A stretch of 64,000 nt of DNA from Clostridium omnivorum (lineage in GTDB: Bacteria; Bacillota; Clostridia; Clostridiales; Clostridiaceae): assembly GCF_026012015.1 (NCBI RefSeq), contig NZ_BRXR01000001.1, positions 1,334,001 through 1,398,000 on the forward strand. Direction: 5' to 3'. A program made the translations under genes and the position numbers. Numbering within the stretch: position 1 is the first letter of the stretch; each line of letters opens with the position of its first letter. Shown here piece after piece: positions 38,687 to 48,478 of the stretch. The notes under the pieces were generated by a model. It was not told the origin of the DNA. It saw only the letters and a list, made by a program, of their open reading frames with translations, and did not search any database.

Positions 38687-41600
38687 TTAGTGCTCATCGT
38701 TAAAATCATCTAGTTCTAAATCTTCATTGAAATCTTCTAGAGGGAGTTCATCATAATCTAATTCTACTTCCTCTTCCAATTCCTCTTCTACTTCTGGATA
38801 ATCTTCACTCGGAGCTGGTGGTACGAAATCTTCTGTACCTTCAATGTTAACATCTAATTCTTCAAGCTCTTCTTCTACTGACTCTTTAAGTTTAACTTCT
38901 TGATTATTATCATTAAGTACCTTAACGTCTAGACATAGAGCTTGTAATTCTTTAATAAGAACCTTGAATGATTCTGGTACTCCAGGTTCTGGTATATTTT
39001 CACCCTTAACGATAGCTTCGTAGGTTTTAACTCTACCAACTACGTCGTCTGATTTAACAGTTAGTATTTCTTGTAGAGTGTACGCTGAGCCGTATGCTTC
39101 TAGGGCCCAAACTTCCATCTCTCCAAATCTTTGACCACCAAATTGTGCCTTACCACCTAGTGGCTGTTGAGTAACTAATGAATATGGTCCAGTTGAACGA
39201 GCGTGTATCTTGTCATCTACCAAGTGGGCAAGTTTCAAGATATACATATATCCAACAGTAACTCTGTTTTCAAATGGTTCACCAGTTCTTCCGTCATAAA
39301 GCCATGTTTTACCATCACCATTATAGCCTGCTTTTTCAAGGTAGTCTTTTATATCATCATCTGAAGCTCCTTCGAAAACAGGTGTAGCTACATGCCATCC
39401 CATATTGCTTGCTGCCCATCCAAGATGAACTTCTAGAACCTGACCAATATTCATACGAGAAGGAACTCCTAGAGGATTTAAGCATATTTGAAGTGGTCTA
39501 CCATCTGGTAAGAATGGCATATCTTCTTCAGGCAGTATTCTTGAGATAACACCTTTGTTACCGTGTCTTCCTGCCATCTTGTCTCCAACGGATATCTTTC
39601 TCTTTTGAGCTATATAACATCTTACTAATTTATTTACTCCTGGAGGAAGCTCATCACCATTTTCTCTTGTAAATACCTTTACGTCTACGATGATACCTGC
39701 TTCACCATGAGGAACCCTCAGTGATGTATCTCTAACTTCTCTAGCTTTTTCGCCAAATATTGCTCTAAGTAATCTTTCTTCTGCAGTTAGCTCAGTTTCT
39801 CCTTTAGGAGTTACCTTTCCTACAAGTATATCCCCTGAACGAACTTCAGCACCGATTCTTATAATTCCTCTTTCATCTATATCTTTAAGTGCATCTTCTC
39901 CGACATTTGGTATATCTCTAGTAATCTCTTCTGGTCCAAGCTTAGTATCTCTTGCTTCTGCTTCATATTCTTCAATGTGAATAGAAGTAAACACGTCATT
40001 AGCTACTAGCTTTTCTGAGATTAGCATAGCATCTTCGTAGTTATATCCTTCCCAAGTAATAAATCCTATAAGTATGTTCTTACCTAATGCAATTTCTCCA
40101 AGATCAGTTGATGGTCCATCTGCTAGAACAGTACCAATTTCAACTATTTCACCTTTAGAAACTATTGGTTTTTGATTTATACATGTACCTTGGTTGGATC
40201 TCTTAAACTTAAGAAGCTTGTAGCTATCTGTGCCACCGTCAGAATCTCTTCTAACTCTTATTTCATTTGCACTAACATAGCTTACAACACCTGCATTTTT
40301 AGCCTTTGGAAGTACTCCTGAATCAACAGCTGCTTTATATTCTATACCTGTACCTACTACTGGAGCCTCCGCCTTTAAAAGTGGAACAGCTTGACGTTGC
40401 ATGTTTGATCCCATAAGTGCACGAGATGCGTCGTCATTTTCTAGGAATGGTATCATAGCTGTTGCAACAGAAACTAATTGTCTTGGAGATATATCCATTA
40501 AATCAACATCTTCTCTAGGAACAATTAATACATCTTCCTTTGACCTTACATTTATCTTCTTGTCAATGAATCTACCTTCTTCATCAAGAGGCTCAGTAGC
40601 CTGACATACAAGGAATTCATCTTCTTCATTTGCAGTAAGATATACTATTTCATTAGTAACCTTTCCAGCCTTTTTATCAACCACTCTATATGGGCTTTCT
40701 ATGAATCCATATTCGTTAACCCTTGCATATGTAGCTAAAGAGTTTATAAGACCTATGTTCGGACCTTCTGGTGTTTCTATAGGACACATTCTTCCAAAGT
40801 GGGAGTGGTGAACGTCTCTAACCTCAAAGCCAGCTCTTTCTCTTGACAAACCTCCAGGTCCTAAAGCTGATAGTCTTCTCTTATGTGTTAATTCTGAAAG
40901 TGGATTTGTCTGGTCCATGAACTGAGAAAGCTGTGAGCTTCCAAAGAATTCTTTTATAGCTGCTGCTACAGGTCTTATATTTATAAGTGCCTGTGGTGTT
41001 ATTACTTCTTGGTCCTGAATAGTCATTCTTTCCTTGACTACTCTTTCCATTCTGGATAGTCCTATTCTAAATTGATTTTGTAATAATTCACCTACAGATC
41101 TAAGCCTTCTGTTACCTAAGTGGTCAATATCATCAACATGACCAACCGCATAAGTTAAGCCTAACTCATAGCTTATTGTAGCGTAAATGTCGTCTCTGAT
41201 TATGTGTTTTGGTATCAATCTATGAATATTCTTCTTTATTTCTTCTTTAATTGTCTTTTCATCACTGTAGTTGTCAAGGATTTCTCTTAATGTTGGATAA
41301 TGAACAAGTTCTCTTATGTTTAAATCATCTACATTAAAGTCTACAACTTTGTTTAATTTAACAAAGTGATTTCCTATTACTCTTACTACTTTATCCTCAA
41401 CTTGGATATCTACAGCATTTATACCGGCATCCTGAATTTCGTATGCCTTTTCTCTATCAATCTTTTCACCCTTTTGTACTAGAATTTCACCAGTCATTGG
41501 GTGAACCAAATCCATTGCAGCAATTTGGTTAGTAATTCTTAAGTTAAGTGCCAACTTCTTGTTGAATTTATATCTACCAACTCTTGATAAGTCGTATCTC

Positions 41601-42388
41601 TTAGCGTCAAAGAATAATGAGTCGATTAGTGATATGGCACTATCTACAGTTGGAGGTTCTCCTGGTCTTAGTCTCTTGTATATTTCAAGAAGACCCTCTT
41701 CCCTAGTTTTAGTGTTGTCCTTCTCAATTGTAGCTTTTAATCTTTCGTCTTCTCCAAAGAAGTTAACTATTTCGGTGTCACTGCCATAGCCCATTGCTCT
41801 TGCTAATATAGTTATTGGCAGTTTTCTAGTCTTATCAATTCTTACATATATTACATCGTTAGAATCTGTTTCATATTCTAACCATGCACCTCTGTTTGGT
41901 ATTACAGTCGATGAGTAAAGCTTCTTACCTGTTTTGTCTACTGTATAACTGTAGTATACTCCAGGTGATCTAACCAACTGACTTACGATAACTCTTTCTG
42001 CACCATTAATAACAAAGGTACCTTGTTCTGTCATAAGCGGGAAGTCTCCCATAAATACTTCTTGTTCCTTGACTTCTCCTGTTTCCTTGTTTAGCAGCCT
42101 TACTTTAACCTTCAGTGGTGCTGCATATGTGGCGTCTCTTTCTTTGCACTCTTCTACAGAGTACTTGATGTTATCCATATCAAGTTTATATCCAACAAAC
42201 TCTAGAACAAGATTGCCAGTATAGTCAGCTATTGGATTGATGTCGTCAAAAACTTCTTGCAGTCCTTCATCCAAAAACCATTGATAGGAATCTAATTGAA
42301 CCTCAATTAGGTTTGGCATATCTGCCACTTCTTTGATCTTGGAAAAGCTCATTCTTGTTCTTTTACCAACTTGGACAGGATGTACCAT
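38687..42388 (-). CDS. rpoB: RNA polymerase beta subunit
   Basis: This 1233-residue subunit has a rifampicin-pocket segment reading [20 protein letters not shown] then [11 protein letters not shown], which looks like the sensitive wild type. Catalytic parts include [15 protein letters not shown]. The family core ends near [16 protein letters not shown] roughly 64-residue tail very rich in Asp and Glu follows (for example [20 protein letters not shown]), a feature of clostridial RpoB. A GTGATAG-type ribosome site precedes the ATG. It is driven by its own promoter behind the rplJ-rplL terminator. Confidence 0.99.
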   Translation of the reverse strand: MVHPVQVGKRTRMSFSKIKEVADMPNLIEVQLDSYQWFLDEGLQEVFDDINPIADYTGNLVLEFVGYKLDMDNIKYSVEECKERDATYAAPLKVKVRLLNKETGEVKEQEVFMGDFPLMTEQGTFVINGAERVIVSQLVRSPGVYYSYTVDKTGKKLYSSTVIPNRGAWLEYETDSNDVIYVRIDKTRKLPITILARAMGYGSDTEIVNFFGEDERLKATIEKDNTKTREEGLLEIYKRLRPGEPPTVDSAISLIDSLFFDAKRYDLSRVGRYKFNKKLALNLRITNQIAAMDLVHPMTGEILVQKGEKIDREKAYEIQDAGINAVDIQVEDKVVRVIGNHFVKLNKVVDFNVDDLNIRELVHYPTLREILDNYSDEKTIKEEIKKNIHRLIPKHIIRDDIYATISYELGLTYAVGHVDDIDHLGNRRLRSVGELLQNQFRIGLSRMERVVKERMTIQDQEVITPQALINIRPVAAAIKEFFGSSQLSQFMDQTNPLSELTHKRRLSALGPGGLSRERAGFEVRDVHHSHFGRMCPIETPEGPNIGLINSLATYARVNEYGFIESPYRVVDKKAGKVTNEIVYLTANEEDEFLVCQATEPLDEEGRFIDKKINVRSKEDVLIVPREDVDLMDISPRQLVSVATAMIPFLENDDASRALMGSNMQRQAVPLLKAEAPVVGTGIEYKAAVDSGVLPKAKNAGVVSYVSANEIRVRRDSDGGTDSYKLLKFKRSNQGTCINQKPIVSKGEIVEIGTVLADGPSTDLGEIALGKNILIGFITWEGYNYEDAMLISEKLVANDVFTSIHIEEYEAEARDTKLGPEEITRDIPNVGEDALKDIDERGIIRIGAEVRSGDILVGKVTPKGETELTAEERLLRAIFGEKAREVRDTSLRVPHGEAGIIVDVKVFTRENGDELPPGVNKLVRCYIAQKRKISVGDKMAGRHGNKGVISRILPEEDMPFLPDGRPLQICLNPLGVPSRMNIGQVLEVHLGWAASNMGWHVATPVFEGASDDDIKDYLEKAGYNGDGKTWLYDGRTGEPFENRVTVGYMYILKLAHLVDDKIHARSTGPYSLVTQQPLGGKAQFGGQRFGEMEVWALEAYGSAYTLQEILTVKSDDVVGRVKTYEAIVKGENIPEPGVPESFKVLIKELQALCLDVKVLNDNNQEVKLKESVEEELEELDVNIEGTEDFVPPAPSEDYPEVEEELEEEVELDYDELPLEDFNEDLELDDFNDEH

Positions 42389-42574
42389 ATACTATCACCC
42401 CTTGTATAAACTAAAAATAACCAAAAACACACACTATCCCCTAGGACTTTGTGTTTCTGGATTTCACACACGTTATCATCATATTAGTATAACCTATTTT
42501 GTAAAAATAATTCAAATTTATAAAATTATTCATCTAAATTCTGGTTATACACTTAGTAATCAATGCAATTAATT
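42389..42574 (-). promoter_or_regulatory. rpoB leader region (part of the 301-base rplL-rpoB gap)
   Basis: This is an AT-rich leader. On the minus strand a second promoter-like pair occurs within it, TTGAAT then TATACT 18 bp downstream (ends near 42488). Nearer the gene is a GTGTGTG-containing stretch with AGTCCTAGGGGATAG. No gene and no strong hairpin are seen. Confidence 0.4.
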
Positions 42575-42603
42575 ATGTTATCATAATTTGATCAATAAGT
42601 CAA
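42575..42603 (-). promoter_or_regulatory. Sigma-A promoter of rpoB-rpoC
   Basis: On the minus strand TTGACT (42598-42603) and TAACAT (42575-42580) are separated by 17 bp, starting about 40 bases after the upstream terminator. Confidence 0.7.
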
Positions 42604-42642
42604 TATAAATATAATTAAGGATAAAATTTGTAATAAAATTTT

Positions 42643-42672
42643 AAAGGAGGCACTCAATAAAGTGCCTCCTTT
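42643..42672 (-). terminator. Terminator of rplJ-rplL
   Basis: A 12-bp perfect stem (AAAGGAGGCACT and complement) with loop CAATAA (plus strand) is followed on the minus strand by TTTAAAATTTTATT. It lies 18 bases after the rplL stop. rpoBC therefore depends on read-through or its own promoter. Confidence 0.85.
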
Positions 42673-42689
42673 ATGCTCTTAAAATAAAT

Positions 42690-43055
42690 TTACTTTATTT
42701 CTACAGTAGCTCCAACTTCAGCAAGTTTAGCTTTTATGTTTTCAGCATCTTCTTTGCTTACGCCTTCTTTTAATGTCTTAGGAGCTCCGTCAACTACTTC
42801 TTTAGCTTCCTTTAAGCCAAGACCAGTTAACTCTCTAACAACTTTTATAACCTTTATCTTTTCAGCGCCTGCAGCAGTTAATACTACATCGAATTCAGTC
42901 TTTTCTTCAGCAGCTGGAGCAGCAGCTACAGCACCTGCAGCAGCAACTGGAGCAGCAGCACTAACTCCGAATTCTTCTTCGCAAGCCTTTACTAAATCAT
43001 TTAATTCTAATACAGTCATTTCTTTTATAGCTTGAATAATTTCTTCTCTTGTCAT
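42690..43055 (-). CDS. rplL: 50S ribosomal protein L7/L12 (bL12)
   Basis: This 121-residue stalk protein starts [18 protein letters not shown]. An alanine-rich hinge ([18 protein letters not shown]) and the C-terminal factor-binding domain ([20 protein letters not shown]) follow. The ATG at 43055 lies behind GGAGG; the GTG at 43067 is inside that site. Confidence 0.98.
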   Translation of the reverse strand: MTREEIIQAIKEMTVLELNDLVKACEEEFGVSAAAPVAAAGAVAAAPAAEEKTEFDVVLTAAGAEKIKVIKVVRELTGLGLKEAKEVVDGAPKTLKEGVSKEDAENIKAKLAEVGATVEIK

Positions 43056-43086
43056 TTTAAAAAGCACCTCCGCAAATTATTATTTA

Positions 43087-43593
43087 TTAAGCCTGTTCAG
43101 CTGATTCTTTCTTTTCTTTGATTGCATTTAATAAGTATGCAAGATTTGATAATGGAGCTTTGAAGCTTCCAAGAAGTTGAGCAATAAGAACTTCTCTTGA
43201 AGGTATGCTCGCAAGTTTTGCAACTTCTTCTGAGTTATATATAGTTCCATCAACAATACCAGCCTTTAACTCTAATTTCTTATGAGTTTTAGCAAAGTCA
43301 TTAAGTACTCTTGCTGGAGCAGTTGCATCTTCATATCCGAATGCTACAGAAACTGGTCCTTCTAAGTATGATACTACTCCGTCTAGACCTAGCTCTTTTG
43401 CCGCAAGTGTAGTTAAAGTATTTTTGTAAACTTTATATTCTACTCCTGCTTCTCTAAGCTTCTTTCTTAATTCTGTATCTTCTTCAACTGTTAAGCCTTG
43501 ATATTGTGAAAAAACAACACCTTGAGCTTTTTCTAGCTTTTCTCTTATTTCTGCTACTTTTGCTTCCTTAAGTTGTCTATTCTTGTTTATCAC
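43087..43593 (-). CDS. rplJ: 50S ribosomal protein L10 (uL10)
   Basis: This 168-residue stalk base protein starts with GTG ([20 protein letters not shown]) behind GAGGAGGTG. It contains [20 protein letters not shown] and a C-terminal helix [14 protein letters not shown] that carries L12 dimers. It is controlled by its own attenuated leader. Confidence 0.98.
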   Translation of the reverse strand: MINKNRQLKEAKVAEIREKLEKAQGVVFSQYQGLTVEEDTELRKKLREAGVEYKVYKNTLTTLAAKELGLDGVVSYLEGPVSVAFGYEDATAPARVLNDFAKTHKKLELKAGIVDGTIYNSEEVAKLASIPSREVLIAQLLGSFKAPLSNLAYLLNAIKEKKESAEQA

Positions 43594-43757
43594 TTTGTGT
43601 CCACCTCCTCACAGATTAAATCTGCTGTATAAAAACTAAAGGCCTCTCCTGTAGACGCGGAGAGACCTAGATATCATTATCTATTGGAACCCTCGGTAGG
43701 TTGGTTAACCGTTATGCTTTTGCACCTACTGTCTACGGAGTATTTACTTATCAACCT
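43594..43757 (-). ncRNA. L10 leader RNA with attenuator
   Basis: This leader of about 160 bases precedes rplJ, the place and size of the known L10 leader family. It includes TAACGGTTAACCAACCTACC on the minus strand. At 43641-43667 a 9-bp stem with one G-U (GGTCTCTCC and GGAGAGGCC) is followed by TTTAGTTTTT, an intrinsic terminator. A GTAGAC near the 5' end (43731-43736) can pair with GTCTAC inside the terminator loop (43651-43656). That offers an alternative fold controlled by the L10-L12 complex. Confidence 0.8.
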
Positions 43758-43762
43758 TTTAA

Positions 43763-43791
43763 ATTTTATCAGAATTAAATCTGTCTGTCAA
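43763..43791 (-). promoter_or_regulatory. Sigma-A promoter of rplJ-rplL
   Basis: On the minus strand TTGACA (43786-43791) and TAAAAT (43763-43768) are 17 bp apart, beginning three bases after the rplA stop. Confidence 0.85.
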
Positions 43792-43793
43792 TA

Positions 43794-44492
43794 TTAATCT
43801 AACACTTTAGCTGGATTAATTTTTATACCAGGTCCCATTGTGCTGGATATTGACACAGACTTAATATATTGTCCCTTAGCAGCTGCTGGTTTAGCCTTTA
43901 CTATAGCTTCCATCATACTCTTATAGTTATCAGCTAACTTTTCAGCTCCAAAGGATTTCTTTCCTAGTGGAACGTGAACTATAGCAGTTTTGTCAACTCT
44001 ATATTCAACTTTACCTGCTTTAATTTCAGCAATTGCTCTAGTAACATCAAATGTTACTGTTCCTGATTTTGGGTTTGGCATTAATCCCTTAGGTCCAAGT
44101 ACTCTACCTAATCTACCAACAACACCCATCATATCTGGAGTTGCAACAACTACATCAAAATCGAACCAGTTTTCACCTTGGATTTTGCTAACTAATTCTT
44201 CTGCTCCAACATATTCTGCTCCTGCAGCTTCTGCTTCTTTAGCCTTTTCGCCTTTTGCGAAAACTAAAACTTTAACAGACTTACCAGTACCATGAGGAAG
44301 AACTACAGCTCCTCTTACTTGTTGGTCTGCGTGTCTTGGGTCAACACCAAGTCTTACAGCTAATTCGATTGTTTCATCAAACTTAGCTTTTGAAGTCTTT
44401 ACAGAAAGCTCCATAGCTTCAGCAACTGTATATAAAGCGCTTTTATCAACAAGCTTTGCACTTTCTAGGTAATTTTTTCCCTGTTTTGCCAT
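43794..44492 (-). CDS. rplA: 50S ribosomal protein L1 (uL1)
   Basis: This 232-residue L1 forms the mobile L1 stalk near the E site. [18 protein letters not shown] leads the protein, and [18 protein letters not shown] is the family signature. In enterobacteria L1 represses the rplK-rplA operon. Confidence 0.98.
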   Translation of the reverse strand: MAKQGKNYLESAKLVDKSALYTVAEAMELSVKTSKAKFDETIELAVRLGVDPRHADQQVRGAVVLPHGTGKSVKVLVFAKGEKAKEAEAAGAEYVGAEELVSKIQGENWFDFDVVVATPDMMGVVGRLGRVLGPKGLMPNPKSGTVTFDVTRAIAEIKAGKVEYRVDKTAIVHVPLGKKSFGAEKLADNYKSMMEAIVKAKPAAAKGQYIKSVSISSTMGPGIKINPAKVLD

Positions 44493-44545
44493 TTTGCTAA
44501 TCCTCCTTTGTGGTAATAACGGTTTTTACCTCCCACCGATTTCAA

Positions 44546-44971
44546 TTAGTCTTCTACTACTATACCCATGCTTCTTGCAGTTCCAGCAACCATGCTCATT
44601 GCAGCTTCTACTGATCCTGCATTTAAATCTGGCATCTTCAATTCTGCGATTTCTCTAACCTTAGCCTTTGAAACCTTAGCAACTTTAGTCTTATTAGGTA
44701 CACCTGATCCACTTTCAATTCCACAAGCCTTCTTTAATAATACTGCAGCTGGTGGAGTCTTTAGTATGAAACTAAAGGATCTATCTTGGTATACTGTAAT
44801 AACTACTGGGATTATAAGACCTGCTTGATTTGCTGTCTTTGCATTAAATTCCTTACAAAATCCCATGATGTTAACACCGTGTTGTCCTAGTGCTGGTCCA
44901 ACTGGTGGTGCTGGAGTTGCTTTTCCTGCAGGAAGTTGAAGTTTAATCATTCCTACTACTTTCTTTGCCAT
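44546..44971 (-). CDS. rplK: 50S ribosomal protein L11 (uL11)
   Basis: This 141-residue L11 of standard size starts [18 protein letters not shown], with the [20 protein letters not shown] signature and thiostrepton-contacting prolines in the N-terminal domain. It lies between nusG and rplA. Confidence 0.98.
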   Translation of the reverse strand: MAKKVVGMIKLQLPAGKATPAPPVGPALGQHGVNIMGFCKEFNAKTANQAGLIIPVVITVYQDRSFSFILKTPPAAVLLKKACGIESGSGVPNKTKVAKVSKAKVREIAELKMPDLNAGSVEAAMSMVAGTARSMGIVVED

Positions 44972-45047
44972 GAGTTTACACCTCCTATATTGTGGTAATG
45001 CGGACTTATCGTCCTCCCACTTATGAAGACTTACGTCTTATAAGCAA

Positions 45048-45569
45048 TTAATCTAGTTTTTCTATTTGGTTAAAATCAAGTTCAACAGGAGTTTCCCTGC
45101 CAAACATGTTAACTAAAGCTTTAAGTTTGTGTTTCTCAGTATTAATTTCTTGAATTAGAGCCACAAAGTTTTCTAATGGTCCTGATACAACCTTAACGCT
45201 TTCGCCTACCTCAAGGTCTATTTCTACAGGCTTATCTTGTATACCCATATTATTAACCTCATCATCGGTAAGTGCTACAGGTTTTGATCCAGGTCCAACG
45301 AAGCCAGTTACGCCTCTTGTGTTTCTAACCACATACCAAGAATCATCATTCATTATCATTTTTACTAATACATATCCTGGGAAAATCTTTTTCAAAGTAA
45401 CTTTTTTCTTTCCATCTTTTATTTCCACTTGTTCTTCCATAGGAACTTGAACATCATGAATTAGATGGTGAAGATTTCTATTATCAATAGTCTTCTCCAA
45501 GTTAGCTTTTACTTTATTTTCATAACCCGAGTATGTATGTACCACATACCATCTAGCTCTCTCTGCCAT
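45048..45569 (-). CDS. nusG: Transcription termination/antitermination factor NusG
   Basis: This 173-residue NusG has the N-terminal NGN domain, which binds RNA polymerase (RWYVVHTYSGYENKVKANLE, then FPGYVLVKMIMNDDSWYVVRN). A C-terminal KOW domain (GESVKVVSGPLENFVALIQE) follows. It links transcription with translation. It is in the usual secE-nusG-rplK order. Confidence 0.98.
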   Translation of the reverse strand: MAERARWYVVHTYSGYENKVKANLEKTIDNRNLHHLIHDVQVPMEEQVEIKDGKKKVTLKKIFPGYVLVKMIMNDDSWYVVRNTRGVTGFVGPGSKPVALTDDEVNNMGIQDKPVEIDLEVGESVKVVSGPLENFVALIQEINTEKHKLKALVNMFGRETPVELDFNQIEKLD

Positions 45570-45617
45570 ACATCTAAGGGACGGACTTAACCGTGACCCC
45601 TACCTCCTTTTTCACCT

Positions 45618-45851
45618 CTACTTAAAGATCAATTTATTAAAGAGGTTATTGAAACCATAGTCAAATACTCCAACTAATACAATATAAATAACACAGAAAG
45701 TTACTACAGCTGCTATCGCTTTTTTTACATCATTCTTGGATGCCCAAGTCATCCTTTTTAATTCTGCTTTAATTTCCCTAAAGAATTTAACTATAGCGTT
45801 AGTTTTTCCGGCAGGTTGTTTTACCTCATTTACGTTGCCGTTAACAGCCAT
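45618..45851 (-). CDS. secE: Preprotein translocase subunit SecE
   Basis: This 77-residue single-spanning SecE has the conserved amphipathic helix FFREIKAELKRMTWASKNDV followed by one membrane segment (AAVVTFCVIYIVLVGVF). The ATG at 45851 is favoured over the GTG at 45860, which overlaps the ribosome site. Confidence 0.96.
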   Translation of the reverse strand: MAVNGNVNEVKQPAGKTNAIVKFFREIKAELKRMTWASKNDVKKAIAAVVTFCVIYIVLVGVFDYGFNNLFNKLIFK

Positions 45852-45890
45852 TTTATTCACATCCTTAAAAATATTTAATGTGTCTCTATG

Positions 45891-46040
45891 TTATTTTGTT
45901 TCTCTATGAGTTGTATGTTTGTGGCAGAACTTGCAATATTTCTTCATTTCTAATCTATCTGGGTCATTCTTCTTGTTCTTCATAGTGTTGTAGTTTCTTT
46001 GTTTACAATCTGTGCATGCTAAAATAACCTTAACTCTCAC
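45891..46040 (-). CDS. rpmG: 50S ribosomal protein L33 (bL33), zinc form
   Basis: This 49-residue protein reads [17 protein letters not shown]. It contains [20 protein letters not shown], and a histidine-rich end [10 protein letters not shown] follows. The CTDC and CKFC pairs bind zinc. It starts with GTG at 46040 behind GGGAGGTG. It is the first gene of the rpmG-secE-nusG-rplK-rplA transcript. Confidence 0.96.
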   Translation of the reverse strand: MRVKVILACTDCKQRNYNTMKNKKNDPDRLEMKKYCKFCHKHTTHRETK

Positions 46041-46123
46041 AATCTACACCTCCCGGCTTTAGCTTAACATAACAAATATAAGATCGCCTTCGCGTATTCT
46101 TATTCTTCTTAAATCACCTAAAT

Positions 46124-46152
46124 AATTTATCACAACTTGACAGTTCTGTCAA
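46124..46152 (-). promoter_or_regulatory. Sigma-A promoter of rpmG-secE-nusG-rplK-rplA
   Basis: On the minus strand TTGACA (46147-46152) and TAAATT (46124-46129) are 17 bp apart, about 85 bases upstream of rpmG. Confidence 0.8.
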
Positions 46153-46221
46153 CAAAATTAACCTTTTCGGTTAGCTGTAATTTCTACCAAAGGCAATTTT
46201 TTTATCAAAAGACTTTTAAAA

Positions 46222-46245
46222 GGACTAGGTCTAGAAACCCAGTCC
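46222..46245 (-). terminator. Terminator of tuf copy 2
   Basis: On the minus strand a 9-bp stem with one G-U pair (GGACTGGGT and ACCTAGTCC) is followed by TTTTAAAAGTCTTTTG. It lies ten bases after the tuf stop. It is unrelated in sequence to the terminator of copy 1. Confidence 0.75.
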
Positions 46246-46249
46246 CATT

Positions 46250-47465
46250 TATAAATTATTCTATTATAGAAGTAACAACTCCTGAACCAACTGTTCTTCC
46301 GCCTTCTCTTATAGCGAATCTTAGTCCTTCATCCATAGCTACTTGAGTTATTAACTCAACGTTCATATCGATGTGGTCTCCAGGCATTACCATTTCCATT
46401 CCATCTGGTAGTTTGATTGATCCTGTAACGTCTGTTGTTCTGAAATAGAATTGTGGTCTGTATCCATCGAAGAATGGTGTATGTCTTCCGCCTTCTTCTT
46501 TCTTAAGTACGTATACTTGACCTACGAACTTCTTGTGTGGATGTACTGATCCTGGTTTTGATAGTACTTGACCTCTTTCGATTTCTGTTCTTTGGATTCC
46601 TCTTAATAGAGCTCCTATGTTATCTCCTGCTTGTGCTTCGTCAAGTAGCTTTCTGAACATTTCTACTCCAGTTACTACTGTCTTCTTCTTTTCTTCACTT
46701 AGTCCTACTACTTCTACTTCGTCTCCTACGTGAAGTATTCCTCTTTCAACTCTTCCTGTTGCAACTGTTCCTCTTCCAGTAATTGTGAATACATCTTCTA
46801 CTGGCATTAGGAATGGCTTATCTGTTGCTCTTTCTGGAGTTGGTATATAGCTATCTACTGCATCCATTAATTCAGCTATGCACTTTGTTGCTTCTGCATC
46901 TTCTGGATTTTCTAATGCTTTTAGTGCTGATCCTGTTATTATTGGAATATCATCTCCTGGGAAGTTGTACTCGCTTAATAGCTCTCTTACTTCCATTTCA
47001 ACTAATTCTAGTAATTCTGGATCGTCTACCATATCTGCCTTATTTAAGAATACTACTATATAGTCAACACCAACTCTTGATGCTAGTAGTATGTGCTCTC
47101 TTGTTTGTGGCATTGGACCATCTGCTGCTGATACAACTAGTATAGCTCCATCCATTTGTGCTGCTCCTGTTATCATGTTCTTAACATAGTCAGCGTGTCC
47201 TGGACAGTCAACGTGTGCATAGTGTCTGTTATCTGTTTGATATTCAACGTGTGCTGTGTTGATTGTGATTCCTCTTTCTCTTTCCTCTGGTGCCTTATCT
47301 ATTTCTGCATAGTTTGTTGCTTGTGCATATCCCTTCTTGGATAATACTGTTGTTATTGCTGCTGTTAATGTTGTCTTACCGTGGTCTACGTGTCCTATTG
47401 TTCCAATATTTACGTGAGGCTTATTTCTTTCAAATTTTGCCTTTGCCATTTTTCTTTTCCTCCTT
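46250..47465. repeat. tuf repeat, copy 2 (1216 bp, partner at 30302-31517)
   Basis: This is the direct-repeat partner of 30302-31517, in the same orientation and 15,948 bp apart. It differs by one silent base. The flanks diverge completely at both ends, which fits gene conversion limited to the coding unit. Confidence 0.97.
46256..47449 (-). CDS. tuf: Elongation factor Tu, copy 2
   Basis: This 397-residue EF-Tu has the same sequence as copy 1 at the protein level, with [17 protein letters not shown] and NKADMVDD. The start is the ATG at 47449 behind AAGGAGGAAAAG; the in-frame ATG further upstream has no ribosome site and lies in the tRNA spacer. It is transcribed with tRNA-Gly and tRNA-Thr from the promoter at 47728-47756, an arrangement widespread in bacteria. 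Confidence 0.99.
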   Translation of the reverse strand: MAKAKFERNKPHVNIGTIGHVDHGKTTLTAAITTVLSKKGYAQATNYAEIDKAPEERERGITINTAHVEYQTDNRHYAHVDCPGHADYVKNMITGAAQMDGAILVVSAADGPMPQTREHILLASRVGVDYIVVFLNKADMVDDPELLELVEMEVRELLSEYNFPGDDIPIITGSALKALENPEDAEATKCIAELMDAVDSYIPTPERATDKPFLMPVEDVFTITGRGTVATGRVERGILHVGDEVEVVGLSEEKKKTVVTGVEMFRKLLDEAQAGDNIGALLRGIQRTEIERGQVLSKPGSVHPHKKFVGQVYVLKKEEGGRHTPFFDGYRPQFYFRTTDVTGSIKLPDGMEMVMPGDHIDMNVELITQVAMDEGLRFAIREGGRTVGSGVVTSIIE

Positions 47466-47534
47466 TTGAGTATGAATTTATGTATTTTTTTCAAATACAC
47501 TTACCCTGGTGTGTTGTATTTATTATGTATAAAA

Positions 47535-47610
47535 TGGAGCCCATAACCAGGATTGAACTGGTGACCTCCACCTTACCAAGGTGACGCTCTACCGACTGAG
47601 CTATATGGGC
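47535..47610 (-). tRNA. tRNA-Thr (GGT anticodon)
   Basis: This 76-base cloverleaf has acceptor GCCCATA paired with TATGGGC. The anticodon arm is TCACC-TTGGTAA-GGTGG with anticodon GGT, and the T loop is TTCAATC. The discriminator T is followed by a genome-encoded CCA. It lies between tRNA-Gly and tuf copy 2 in the same transcript. Confidence 0.95.
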
Positions 47611-47621
47611 AATTTTTACTT

Positions 47622-47695
47622 TGGAGCGGGTGAAGGGAATCGAACCCTCGTAACTAGCTTGGGAAGCTAGCACTCTGCCATTGAGTTACACCCGC
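47622..47695 (-). tRNA. tRNA-Gly (CCC anticodon)
   Basis: This 74-base cloverleaf has acceptor GCGGGTG paired with CACCCGC. The anticodon arm is CTAGC-TTCCCAA-GCTAG, giving anticodon CCC, and the T loop is TTCGATT. The discriminator T is followed by an encoded CCA. CCC reads only GGG codons, so other glycine tRNAs must be elsewhere. Confidence 0.92.
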
Positions 47696-47727
47696 AACGT
47701 AATCTAGGGAATTCGTATCGATTATTA

Positions 47728-47756
47728 ATTTTACTCTAAGCATATATTTTTGTCAA
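47728..47756 (-). promoter_or_regulatory. Sigma-A promoter of tRNA-Gly / tRNA-Thr / tuf
   Basis: On the minus strand TTGACA (47751-47756) and TAAAAT (47728-47733) are 17 bp apart, ending 32 bases before the tRNA-Gly 5' end. Confidence 0.85.
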
Positions 47757-47763
47757 TATGTAT

Positions 47764-48405
47764 TTACTTGGAACTCAAACTTTTTTCTAATTTTCTTTTT
47801 ACCCTTTGAAGCGCATTATCAATGGATTTAGCATGTCTATTTAAGTCACAAGCTATCTCTTGATATGATTTGCCATCCAAGTAAGAAGATAGCACTTCTA
47901 GTTCCAGGTCTGACAAGATTTCCCCAATTTCACTTTCAATATGACTTAGTTCTTCTCTACTTATAACCAATTCCTCTGGGTCAGATACTTTTGCTTCAGA
48001 TAATATATCAATAAGCGTTCTATCAGATTCTTCATCATAAATTGGCTTATTAAGTGATATATAAGTGTTTAATGGAATATGTTTTTGGCGTGTAGCTGTC
48101 TTAATAGCTGTAATAATTTGTCTTGTAACACATAATTCTGCAAAAGCTTTAAATGAGGCTAACTTATCTGGCTTAAAATCTCTAATAGCCTTGTAAAGCC
48201 CTATCATACCCTCTTGGTAAATATCTTCTTTATCTGCGCCTATAAGAAAGTAAGATTTAGCCTTTGCTTTAACAAAATTTTGGTATTTATTAATTAAATA
48301 CTCCTGAGCTCTAACATTTCCTTTTTTTGCTTCGATAACGATTTCTTCATCTAGTTTATATTCAAATTCGTAACTTTTTTTAACAGAACTTGCACATTTT
48401 TCCAA
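47764..48405 (-). CDS. sigH: Sporulation/stationary-phase sigma factor SigH
   Basis: This 213-residue sigma-70 family factor is of the SigH type that starts sporulation gene expression. Region 2 contains NKYQNFVKAKAKSYFLIGAD then KEDIYQEGMIGLYKAIRDFK. Region 4 contains SDLELEVLSSYLDGKSYQEI then NRHAKSIDNALQRVKRKLEK. It is strongly like Bacillus SigH. I prefer the TTG at 48405, which lies behind TGGAGGGG; the GTG at 48435 has no ribosome site and coincides with the predicted transcription start. It lies in the conserved yacP-sigH neighbourhood. Confidence 0.94.
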   Translation of the reverse strand: MEKCASSVKKSYEFEYKLDEEIVIEAKKGNVRAQEYLINKYQNFVKAKAKSYFLIGADKEDIYQEGMIGLYKAIRDFKPDKLASFKAFAELCVTRQIITAIKTATRQKHIPLNTYISLNKPIYDEESDRTLIDILSEAKVSDPEELVISREELSHIESEIGEILSDLELEVLSSYLDGKSYQEIACDLNRHAKSIDNALQRVKRKLEKSLSSK

Positions 48406-48442
48406 AATATCCCCTCCACAGCAAATATCCGCCACACATCTG

Positions 48443-48472
48443 ATTATACATTATAAGTAAATTTTAAGTCAA
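48443..48472 (-). promoter_or_regulatory. Sigma-A-type promoter of sigH
   Basis: On the minus strand TTGACT (48467-48472) and TATAAT (48443-48448) are 18 bp apart. The predicted start point near 48436 supports the downstream TTG start for sigH. Confidence 0.7.
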
Positions 48473-48478
48473 GGCATT

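Noticed and set aside
46250-47465. Recent segmental duplication or mobile element carrying tuf
   Set aside because: Identity stops at the gene borders with no inverted repeats or target-site duplications, and each copy has a typical ancient neighbourhood. Gene conversion explains it better.
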